A DNA stretch of 48,142 nt from positions 1-48,142 of the forward strand of contig WHTY01000026.1 in assembly GCA_009377475.1 (NCBI GenBank). The letters are read 5' to 3'. How positions within the stretch are numbered: the stretch's first letter is position 1; every line of letters begins with the position of its first letter. This stretch comes from Actinophytocola sp. Lineage in GTDB: Bacteria > Actinomycetota > Actinomycetes > Mycobacteriales > Pseudonocardiaceae. Under the pieces are notes generated by a model that searched no databases, was not told the DNA's origin, and worked only from the letters and a program-made list of their open reading frames with translations. The translations under genes and the position numbers were made by a program. Below, one piece after another: positions 16,933-23,869 of this stretch.

Positions 16933-18117
16933 TCAGCTGTTGATGTTGGTGAAGTCCTCGAAGGTGTCTGACAACTGGGCCCGCGTCATTCCCTGCGGCA
17001 TCGCCATCGGCGGCCCATAGGCCAGGTTGAGCAGAGCGCCGCGAATAGCCCGATGCTCGTCCCGCGTGACGTCGATCTGCTTGAGGCTGCTCGAATGCGG
17101 GTAATCCTGGCGTACGTGACGAAGACGCTCCGTCACACGATGCGCTTCTTGCGCCGAGGACCCGACCAGAGTCCCGAAATCAACGTCACCAAGCTCGTCG
17201 ACCGCGTGATCGACCAGCATGGCCAACTCTTCGAGCTTCTGCCGATCTCCGAAGAGTCGGATCACATCGGCACGCTGATCGATCACGCTCCGGGGGACGT
17301 CGACTACCTCGCGCCCGACAGATCGCTCGCCCATCATGAGTCGCATGTTCTGACGGCTCCACGCGAGCGCGAGGGCGTGCGCGGAAGATCCGTCGGATGC
17401 CTTCTCATCTTTGTCCACGCCAGCACACAGCAGGGACGTGACGATGTCGCCCGACCCTCGCTCCACCGCGTGCATCAGCGCGGTGCGCCCCTCACTGTCC
17501 ACCGCGTCCACCTCGGCACCGCCAGCGAGAAGTCCGTCAACAAGGCAAGCATTCCGACGCTTCGCCGCGACGACGATCGCCGGAGTGCCGTCCGACCTCG
17601 TCGCGTTAGGATCGGCGCCACGCTCCAGGAGCAGCCGCAAGACTGACGCGGGAGCACGAGAGCCAGCCACGAGCACTACCGCTGGCTCTTCCTCCGGCAG
17701 CACGCTCGCTCCCGCCGCTAGAAGGAGGCGGACGGTCACCACGGATTCCGGCTTGGGCGAGTGCCGGCGCGACGCCAGGGCGGCTGCGATGATCGATCCT
17801 CGACCGCGTGACTGGTTGGGGTCGACGCCGGCGTCAAGGAGCAACCGGACGACGTGCGCGTGCCCGTATGTCGCCGCTGCCCGAAGTGGCGTCCACTCAT
17901 AGCCACTTTCCGGGTTGGGCGTGGCACCTGCCTCCAGCAGCAGTCGGACTATGTCGGCAGCTCCTCGTTCCGCGGCAACAGTCAGTACCGCGGGCTTGGT
18001 GTATCGCTCCACTGTGGTGTCCGGCGAGGCACCGGAAAGGAGCGCCTCGCGCACGCCGTCCAGATCCGATTCATCAACGGCCTTCAGCAATCGTTGGGAT
18101 GCGTTCACGGCGCTCAA
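16933..18117 (-). CDS. Ankyrin-repeat protein
   Basis: This 394-residue cytosolic protein has about six ankyrin repeats in residues ~5-240. Examples are AADIVRLLLEAGATPNPESG, GHAHVVRLLLDAGVDPN, SVLRLLLERGADPNATRSDG and GRTALMHAVERGSGDIVTSL. The C-terminal ~150 residues are a helical, charged domain I do not recognise. Such repeats bind partner proteins. The ATG overlaps the stop of the upstream membrane protein as ATGA, so the two are co-translated and may interact. Confidence 0.9.
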   Translation of the reverse strand: MSAVNASQRLLKAVDESDLDGVREALLSGASPDTTVERYTKPAVLTVAAERGAADIVRLLLEAGATPNPESGYEWTPLRAAATYGHAHVVRLLLDAGVDPNQSRGRGSIIAAALASRRHSPKPESVVTVRLLLAAGASVLPEEEPAVVLVAGSRAPASVLRLLLERGADPNATRSDGTPAIVVAAKRRNACLVDGLLAGGAEVDAVDSEGRTALMHAVERGSGDIVTSLLCAGVDKDEKASDGSSAHALALAWSRQNMRLMMGERSVGREVVDVPRSVIDQRADVIRLFGDRQKLEELAMLVDHAVDELGDVDFGTLVGSSAQEAHRVTERLRHVRQDYPHSSSLKQIDVTRDEHRAIRGALLNLAYGPPMAMPQGMTRAQLSDTFEDFTNINS

Positions 18118-18518
18118 CGCGGACGGAACGGCGAGCTGGCGGGGCCGCAGTCGACAGCGACGACCTCACGCCACGCAAGGCCATCCACCTCGACGTCCAA
18201 CGCGGCGAACCGGATCGGGACTTCCCGAGGCTTCTGGGTGCTCGTCCCCACGGGCTCTGGCTCGAGGCAGGCGGGCCATCCGTTGCCATGCCTGGTGCCG
18301 TCCGCGTCGATCCAGCGAGGCACGCTGCCCTCGATGGCGTACGTCCACCCGTCGACTTCCACCGACACGATCGGACGTTCGGGCCCGCCATAAACCTGCA
18401 CCGTCGCGGTGTGCCAATCGGCCCGCTCGGCGTCCTTCTCGCCAACCACGAAACCGCCCATCGCGGCGGCGATGGCGACCACGCCACCGAGCAGCAGAGT
18501 CCTCTGGCGACGTCGCAT
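18114..18518 (-). CDS. Small membrane-anchored protein of unknown function
   Basis: This 134-residue protein starts MRRRQRTLLLGGVV and continues into a single hydrophobic segment (residues ~7-27, ending GGFVVGE), so it is an N-terminally anchored or signal-bearing protein. The outer part is beta-rich (IVSVEVDGWTYAIEGSVPRW) with a Cys pair. The ATG at 18518 was chosen over more distant in-frame starts because it places basic residues directly before the membrane segment. It is translationally coupled to the ankyrin gene. No family recognised. Confidence 0.7.
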   Translation of the reverse strand: MRRRQRTLLLGGVVAIAAAMGGFVVGEKDAERADWHTATVQVYGGPERPIVSVEVDGWTYAIEGSVPRWIDADGTRHGNGWPACLEPEPVGTSTQKPREVPIRFAALDVEVDGLAWREVVAVDCGPASSPFRPR

Positions 18519-18653
18519 CACGGCGAGCGAGTATACGGGACAATTCGCTGAAATCTGCGCGTTCCGGTGTAATGACTGGCTCGCTCGCGACATGTCGGAC
18601 AGGACCACGACGTCCATCCCGCCATAGTGCCGCAGCGGCGCACGACGTCGCGC

Positions 18654-18740
18654 GCGCTTCGCCAGGGATATTGCGTGATGCGCGCCGGGTTCACTGCCGA
18701 TTGTCCGGTTCCCGCGACCATTTGCCTGGCGAAGTCACGC
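18654..18740. repeat. Palindromic repeat element, copy B
   Basis: This is an ~87-bp element with perfect 10-bp inverted arms, CTTCGCCAGG and CCTGGCGAAG. Inside it has ATATTGCGTGATGCGCGCCGG and a TTGTCCGGTTCCCGCGA segment that match copies A and C at most positions. Confidence 0.8.
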
Positions 18741-18774
18741 TGTCTCTGTCGTCACCGCATCGCACGCCGCACTT

Positions 18775-18882
18775 CGGACGCCGCTGCTGTTCGACCCCGG
18801 CGAGCGGTGGGAGTACCGCTCCAACATCGACTGGGCGGGCCAGGTCACCTGGACTTCGAGACCGCCGTCTACCGGAGCCTGA
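18775..18882 (+). pseudogene. Fragment of a beta-lactamase-type serine hydrolase
   Basis: The 36-codon frame reads [20 protein letters not shown] then AG. This matches the FxPGxxWxYsN segment that surrounds the Tyr of class C beta-lactamase/esterase proteins. Nothing else of the enzyme survives. It lies between repeat B and the next gene. Confidence 0.55.
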
Positions 18883-18888
18883 GCGCTC

Positions 18889-19479
18889 TCAGGGTTGCCG
18901 CCCGATGAAGGCCAGCAGCCGGGTCTGGACGTCGGCGTCGTCGGGCACGTCCACCCGAGGACCGTAGTGGCCACTCTTCCGCAGGACGTCGTCCATCGGC
19001 AGCATGCCTGCCAGCAGCTCCTCACACTTGCCGGGGTCGAGACGCTCGTCCTGCCCGGTCGCCCGCGCCAGGTCCCAGGTGTGCATGAAGACGTCCGATG
19101 TGTAGAAGCGGTCGATCGCCACATCGAGCGGCAGCTCGCCGATGTGCTCGTTGACCAGCGTCTTCCTCGCTGTCGCCTCGTCGTCCAGCAGCGCCTGCAC
19201 ACCGTCACTGTGCACCGTCCATGCCGCGACCGGATCGACGTCGACCGACGGTCCAGCTGGCAGCTCGACGCCCGCGCCCGCCCGCAGGAACGAGGGGAAC
19301 CACTCGACGAGGTGACGCACGACGTCGCGCGCCAGCCAGCCCTCGCACGGCGCGGGGTTGTCCCACGCCGACGGACGCACGCCCCACACGCGGTCGGTGA
19401 ACACCCCGGCGATCCTGCGGTGCGCCGCCGCCGGGCCGACCGTGGTCAGCCCGGCGGTGTCAGGGTCACGCGTGCTCAC
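18889..19479 (-). CDS. TIGR03086-type protein (DinB/maleylpyruvate isomerase-like fold)
   Basis: This 196-residue protein has a four-helix-bundle fold. The segments PAPCEGWLARDVVRHLVEW and FMHTWDLARATGQDERLD supply the His residues that bind metal in mycothiol-dependent and DinB-like enzymes. It is the last gene of a three-gene operon. Its ATG at 19479 overlaps the SRPBCC stop, which is a common actinobacterial arrangement. Catalytic role not known. Confidence 0.88.
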   Translation of the reverse strand: MSTRDPDTAGLTTVGPAAAHRRIAGVFTDRVWGVRPSAWDNPAPCEGWLARDVVRHLVEWFPSFLRAGAGVELPAGPSVDVDPVAAWTVHSDGVQALLDDEATARKTLVNEHIGELPLDVAIDRFYTSDVFMHTWDLARATGQDERLDPGKCEELLAGMLPMDDVLRKSGHYGPRVDVPDDADVQTRLLAFIGRQP

Positions 19480-19967
19480 GCCATCCTCGCCAGCAGCTCG
19501 TCGAGCCGCTCGTAGCCCTCCCGGATACCGGTCTCCATGCCGCTGGCGATCATCGCGTCCCTGTCCTCGACCTTGTCCACAACGGACGTCGTCGTCACGC
19601 GCGTGCGACCGCCGAGGTCCTCGAACAGCGCCGTCTCCAGCGAGACGCCGTCCGGCATGCCCTCGTACGTGAACGTCTGCACGATGCGGTCATGCGGGCG
19701 CACCTCGTGGAACACCCCACGGAAGGCGTACACGGTGCCGTCCGTGTCGACGTGCCGGTACCGGTAGGAGCCACCGGTCCGCGCGTCGAGCTCGTCGACG
19801 TGCATCGTGAGCCTGCGCGGGCCGAGCCACTGGCTGATGAGCTCCGGCTCGGTGTACGCCCGGAACACCAGCTCGGGCGGCGCGTCGAACTCCCTGGTCA
19901 GCACGATCGTCGGCAGACTCGGGTCCGCGACGATCTCGGTCTCGTTGTGGGTCGTGTTGGTTGTCAT
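19476..19967 (-). CDS. SRPBCC/AHSA1-type protein
   Basis: This 163-residue START-like protein has the typical opening REFDAPPELVFRAYTEPELI then SQWLGPRR. SYRYRHVDTDGTVYAFRGVF and a C-terminal helix follow. The fold makes a hydrophobic pocket for a small ligand. The ATG at 19967 overlaps the ArsR stop and its own end overlaps the next gene, so all three are translated together. Confidence 0.9.
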   Translation of the reverse strand: MTTNTTHNETEIVADPSLPTIVLTREFDAPPELVFRAYTEPELISQWLGPRRLTMHVDELDARTGGSYRYRHVDTDGTVYAFRGVFHEVRPHDRIVQTFTYEGMPDGVSLETALFEDLGGRTRVTTTSVVDKVEDRDAMIASGMETGIREGYERLDELLARMA

Positions 19968-20323
19968 GATGCCTGTCCCTCTTCCTTGACCTGCGGTGTC
20001 TCGCCTTTCAACTGCTCAAGCACGGTGTCTAAGCGGCGGAACCGGTCCTCCGCCTCGCGCCGATACCGTTCGATCCACTTCGTCATCAGGTCGAAGACGT
20101 CCGCTTCGAGGTGACAGGGTCGCCGTTGCGCGTCCCGCGTCCGGCTCACCAGCCCGGCATCTTCCAGCACGCGGATGTGCTTGGACACCGCCTGCAGGCT
20201 GACGTCGTACGGCTCGGCGAGCTCGTTCACCGTCGCGTCCCGCGAGGCAAGCCGGGCCACGATGTCGCGCCGCGTCGGGTCAGCCAACGCCGCGAACACC
20301 TGGGACAGCCGATCTTCCGTCAC
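19964..20323 (-). CDS. ArsR-family repressor
   Basis: This 119-residue winged-helix regulator shows FAALADPTRRDIVARLAS and the recognition region NELAEPYDVSLQAVSKHIRV. It lacks the metal-binding CxC pattern of ArsR/SmtB metal sensors and belongs to the subfamily that controls SRPBCC genes. The GTG at 20323 is the likely start. Two TCAAC-N6-GTTGA dyads upstream suggest autoregulation. Confidence 0.92.
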   Translation of the reverse strand: MTEDRLSQVFAALADPTRRDIVARLASRDATVNELAEPYDVSLQAVSKHIRVLEDAGLVSRTRDAQRRPCHLEADVFDLMTKWIERYRREAEDRFRRLDTVLEQLKGETPQVKEEGQAS

Positions 20324-20338
20324 GTCGTCCTCACTTCT

Positions 20339-20401
20339 TCAACCAGATCGTTGAATACGACGGTACGACGATGTCCCGCCGTTGTCAACTGCTTGGTTGA
20401 A
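20339..20401. promoter_or_regulatory. Paired ArsR operator dyads
   Basis: TTCAAC-CAGATC-GTTGAA lies at 20339-20356, and the related TCAAC-TGCTTG-GTTGA at 20386-20401. Both have a six-base spacer and are 46 bp apart, immediately upstream of the ArsR start. Confidence 0.6.
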
Positions 20402-20417
20402 TAAGTTCGGCGGCCAG

Positions 20418-20560
20418 CGCGGCTTCGCCAGGGAAATGGCGCGATTCGAGCCGGATTTGCTACGCCGTATCCGAGCCGAAGGGCACCTTGGGTACATATG
20501 CGGTACCCAAGGTGCCCTTCGGCTCGGTTCTCGCGGCAAGTTGCCTGGCGAAGTCAGGCG
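20418..20560. repeat. Palindromic repeat element, copy C, split by a hairpin
   Basis: The arms GGCTTCGCCAGGGAAATGGC (from 20421) and CGGCAAGTTGCCTGGCGAAG (to 20553) match copies A and B. About 52 bp of foreign palindrome, the hairpin at 20471-20527, interrupts the internal sequence between TATCCG and GTTCTCGCGG. It lies six bases beyond the stop of the DMT exporter. Confidence 0.8.
20471..20527. terminator. Perfect 25-bp hairpin nested in repeat C
   Basis: The stem arms are 20471-20495 and 20503-20527, fully complementary, with a 7-base loop (ATATGCG). The core GAAGGGCACCTTGGGTAC matches the hairpin at 42085-42147. The position between two converging units would suit a bidirectional terminator, though there is no U-tract. 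Confidence 0.7.
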
Positions 20561-20565
20561 CGGCG

Positions 20566-21537
20566 TCACGCCTTCTCGCACAGCACCCGCTCGTCGGAGG
20601 CCTCCCCCGGAACGTCGTCACGCACGACCCGGCGCGACCGACGCCGCGAGATCGCCACGCCAAGCAGGCACAGCGCGCCACCCGCGAAGCCGTACGCCGT
20701 CGGCAGCTCGGCCAGCAGCACCCACGACAGCAGCACCGACACCGCAGGCACCGCGTACGTCGTGGCGCTGAGCCTGCCCGCGTCCATCCGCTTCAGCGCG
20801 TACGCCCACGTGCTGAACCCGATCGCGGTCGGAAACAGTCCCAAGTAGACGGTGCCGAGGATCGCGTCGGACGGCGCCGCCGCCAGCTCGCCGACGAGCT
20901 GCGGCAGCCACGGCAGCAGTGCCACCGTGGCGACGACGCTGCCCAGCCACGTCACGGTCATCCCGTCCACGCGGCGCAGCGTCACCTTCTGGATCAGCAC
21001 ACCGGTCGCGTACAGCACCGCGGCGGTCAGGCACAGCACGATGCCGAGGCCGTCGATCTGGCCGGTCGAATCGAGCGCGATGACGGCCACGCCGGTGAAC
21101 GCGATCAGCGACCCGACGATCAGCGGACGCGGAAAGCCCTCGCCGAGGAACCGGCCAGCGCCGAAGGCCACCAGCAACGGCGCCAGCGCGACCAGCAGCG
21201 CGGCCGTTCCGGCATCGACAAGTTGTTCGGCGGCGTTGAGCGCCACCGTGTAGCCCCCGAGCCACAGCACGCCGTACGCGAGGATCAGCCGCAACGACGT
21301 CCACGAGCGCGGGATGCGCGGCGCGCGCCGGGTGGCGACCACCACCATCACGGTCAGCGCCGCCGCCGCGACTGCGAGCCGCAGCAGCGCCATCGAGCCT
21401 GGTGACAGCGTTTGCCCGATGTCACGAATGGCGACGAACGACGACGCCCACAGCACCACCGTCACGCACACCGCGAGCAGCGCCTTGCGGTCGACGGCCT
21501 CGGGCGCGGGAAGAGGATTCTGAAGTCTAGTGGTCAC
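20566..21537 (-). CDS. DMT/EamA-family transporter
   Basis: This 323-residue inner-membrane exporter has about ten predicted transmembrane helices. They form two EamA repeats, the first beginning ALLAVCVTVVLWASSFVAIR and the second LTAAVLYATGVLIQKVT. The C-terminus is basic and cytosolic. Substrates of this family are amino acids or small metabolites. The start is GTG 21537. A LysR gene diverges from it with 82 bp between, the usual regulator-exporter arrangement. Confidence 0.9.
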   Translation of the reverse strand: MTTRLQNPLPAPEAVDRKALLAVCVTVVLWASSFVAIRDIGQTLSPGSMALLRLAVAAAALTVMVVVATRRAPRIPRSWTSLRLILAYGVLWLGGYTVALNAAEQLVDAGTAALLVALAPLLVAFGAGRFLGEGFPRPLIVGSLIAFTGVAVIALDSTGQIDGLGIVLCLTAAVLYATGVLIQKVTLRRVDGMTVTWLGSVVATVALLPWLPQLVGELAAAPSDAILGTVYLGLFPTAIGFSTWAYALKRMDAGRLSATTYAVPAVSVLLSWVLLAELPTAYGFAGGALCLLGVAISRRRSRRVVRDDVPGEASDERVLCEKA

Positions 21538-21607
21538 GTCAGCTATCTTCAGCGCACTAAAGCATCAGCACAAGCGAATATTTCTACACTTCCGTTAAGC
21601 TCCGGTG

Positions 21608-21613
21608 TACAGT
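21608..21613 (+). promoter_or_regulatory. -10 box TACAGT for a leaderless lysR transcript
   Basis: TACAGT is followed by exactly six bases and the ATG at 21620. No ribosome site precedes that ATG. The divergent gap also holds AT-rich sequence suitable for LysR binding. Confidence 0.5.
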
Positions 21614-21619
21614 CGGGTC

Positions 21620-22519
21620 ATGCTGGACCTCACCCGCCTGCGGCTGCTTCGCGCCGTCGTCGCCACCGGCTCGATCCGCACCACCGCCACCCAGCTCGGC
21701 TACACACCCTCCGCCGTGAGCCAGCAACTCGCCGCGCTGCAACGCGAAACCGGCCTGCGCCTGATCGAACGCGTCGGCAGAGGCATCTGCCCCACCGCGG
21801 CCGGGCACACCCTCGCCAACGAGGCCGAGTCGCTGTTCGAGACGTTGACCAGGATCGACGGCGTCGTCAGCGACCTGCGCGCTGGCCGCATGGGCAGCCT
21901 GTCGATCGGCTACTTCGCATCGGCGGGCACGACGTGGCTGCCGCCGGTCGTCGCGGCGCTCCGCACCGAGTTCCCCGACTTGCGCCTCGACCTGCGGATC
22001 ACCGAGTTCGATCTCGGCGGCTCCGAGCCGGACATCAACATCTTTGTCGAGCACGCCGACCCCGGCCACGCCGCTGGCAGCGACGTGCGGCGGCTGATCG
22101 CCGACCCGTACTTCGCCGTCGTGCCGAAATACGACCCGCTGGCCGCCAAGGACACCGTGCCGCTCGCGGAGCTGGCTGGCAGCCGATGGGTGGACAACGA
22201 CGTCAAGAAGGGACCGTGCCGCGAGGTGCTGCTCAACGCCTGCGCCGAGGCGGGGTTCAGCCCGGAGTTCGCGGTCGAGACGCACGACTACCGCACCGCG
22301 ATCTCGTTCGTGGCCACCGGAATCGGCATCACCGTGCTCCCCCAGCTCGGCATCGGCACGCTGCCGGACGGCCTGGTCACCGTGCCCGTCGTCGCGCCGA
22401 CGCCGGTGCGACACATCAGCGTCGCGGTCCGGCCGTCCGTCGCGCAGCATCCCGCCGCACGTCGAGCCGTGGAGCTGCTGGAACGCAGCGCCGCGGCTCA
22501 GGAGACGGCGGCGGGCTGA
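21620..22519 (+). CDS. LysR-family transcriptional regulator
   Basis: This 299-residue regulator has an N-terminal winged helix (RLRLLRAVVATGSIRTTATQ followed by PSAVSQQLAALQRETG) and a type-2 periplasmic-binding-like effector domain (GSLSIGYFASAGTTWLPPVV). A late segment, SFVATGIGITVLPQL, is typical of the family. It probably controls the divergent exporter. Its 3' end overlaps the RCK gene by 22 bp tail to tail. Confidence 0.93.
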   Translation: MLDLTRLRLLRAVVATGSIRTTATQLGYTPSAVSQQLAALQRETGLRLIERVGRGICPTAAGHTLANEAESLFETLTRIDGVVSDLRAGRMGSLSIGYFASAGTTWLPPVVAALRTEFPDLRLDLRITEFDLGGSEPDINIFVEHADPGHAAGSDVRRLIADPYFAVVPKYDPLAAKDTVPLAELAGSRWVDNDVKKGPCREVLLNACAEAGFSPEFAVETHDYRTAISFVATGIGITVLPQLGIGTLPDGLVTVPVVAPTPVRHISVAVRPSVAQHPAARRAVELLERSAAAQETAAG

Positions 22520-23868
22520 GCCACGGCGTCTACAGCGTCCACACTGGACAGCTCGTGGCCGTGGTCGGTCTCCCACACCGCCCAGGTGCCGCTGTCGGCC
22601 GGGAACGCGGCGCGCGGGCGCAGGCCCAGCGCCGTCGCGGCGATGAACGCGCCGCCGATCCGGTTGATGTCACACACCGTGGCGATGCGGAACAGCGACC
22701 GGCTCTCGCTGACGACGTCGTCCTCCCCGCCCGCGCGCAGCACGATGCGCTGGTCAGGGGCCACGGCCCGCGCCGCGACGGCGACCGCGACGTTGTCCAG
22801 CGGATCGGACGCCACGGCCGCGATCGCCCGCGCCCGCCGCGCGGACAGCCGTCCGAGCAGGAACCGGTCGCCACCGCGCCCGATGACCACCGGGATCCCG
22901 GTGGCGCGGGCCAGCGCGACACACGGCGCGGCCTTGTCCCGCTCCACCGCGACCACGCCGACGCCGAGCCGTCGCAGCTCCTGGCACAGCCGCAGGCCGA
23001 CCTGCCCGAGCCCGACGACGATGACGTGCCCGCTGCGGGGCACCGCCCTGCCGCCGATGATGCCGGTGAGCCGGTGCGAGGTCATGCGGTCCACGAGGCC
23101 AGCGGTGAACAACGCGGCGAACGCGAGCGCGGCGAGCATGGTCACCGCCGACACCGCGTGGTACCAGGGCGCGGCGTGGTTCGCGGCGTCGGACGTGCCG
23201 ACCGTGGTCAGCACCCTGGCGGCGTGCCAGAACGCCACCGAGGGCGGTTCGTGCAGCACGAGGACGCCGAGGACGACGTCCAGCAGCAGGACCGAGGCCA
23301 GTCCCGCCAGTCCGGCGAGCAGCGCCCGCGACGTCGCGTCGTGCGGTCGGCACTGGGCGAGCAGCCGCGCCGCAAGCCCCTTCCGCCGCACGACTCCCCG
23401 CGCGGGCAACCGCGCGAGCTCCGGCTCGCCGTGCTCGTCCGCGACGACGAAGTACTCGCCGGACTCCCGGTGCAGGCTGAGCAGGTGCTCCGCGACACAC
23501 GGGCCGAGCAGCGCTGGCACCAGCGCGTCGGTCATCGCCAGCACCGTGCAGTTCGGCACCGAGCGCACCACCTCGCCGCCGACCGTGCGGTCGAAGATCG
23601 TGACCAGCAGCCGGATGCCGTGCCGGATGTGGTGCACCAGCAAGGCGTAGCGCAGCGCGAGGATGTCGTCGTGGGTCACGATCGCGACGACGTCCCACTC
23701 CCGCGTCAACGTATCGCGCAGCTCCTCGTCGGACGGCGAGGGCAGATGCCGGACGGTCGAGTCCCACCGGCGGGCCTGCTCGGCCACCGCCGCGCTCAGT
23801 GATCCCGCGCCGATGAGCAGCACCCGCTGTGGGCCCACCCCCGCCGCTCCGGCATCTGCCCGTGTCAT
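22498..23868 (-). CDS. RCK-domain potassium-channel-like membrane protein with an altered filter
   Basis: This 456-residue protein has two RCK_N/TrkA-N Rossmann domains flanking a two-helix membrane core. The first is residues ~15-130 (RVLLIGAGSLSAAVAEQA). The second, ~282-400, begins HVIVVGLGQVGLRLC. Hydrophobic helices lie at ~180-205 and ~240-265. Between them, RVLTTVGTSDAAN stands where a potassium channel has TVGYGD, so the selectivity filter is degenerate. A channel or regulatory function is inferred from architecture. The ATG is one base from the stop of the symporter gene. Confidence 0.82.
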   Translation of the reverse strand: MTRADAGAAGVGPQRVLLIGAGSLSAAVAEQARRWDSTVRHLPSPSDEELRDTLTREWDVVAIVTHDDILALRYALLVHHIRHGIRLLVTIFDRTVGGEVVRSVPNCTVLAMTDALVPALLGPCVAEHLLSLHRESGEYFVVADEHGEPELARLPARGVVRRKGLAARLLAQCRPHDATSRALLAGLAGLASVLLLDVVLGVLVLHEPPSVAFWHAARVLTTVGTSDAANHAAPWYHAVSAVTMLAALAFAALFTAGLVDRMTSHRLTGIIGGRAVPRSGHVIVVGLGQVGLRLCQELRRLGVGVVAVERDKAAPCVALARATGIPVVIGRGGDRFLLGRLSARRARAIAAVASDPLDNVAVAVAARAVAPDQRIVLRAGGEDDVVSESRSLFRIATVCDINRIGGAFIAATALGLRPRAAFPADSGTWAVWETDHGHELSSVDAVDAVAQPAAVS

Positions 23869-23869
23869 G

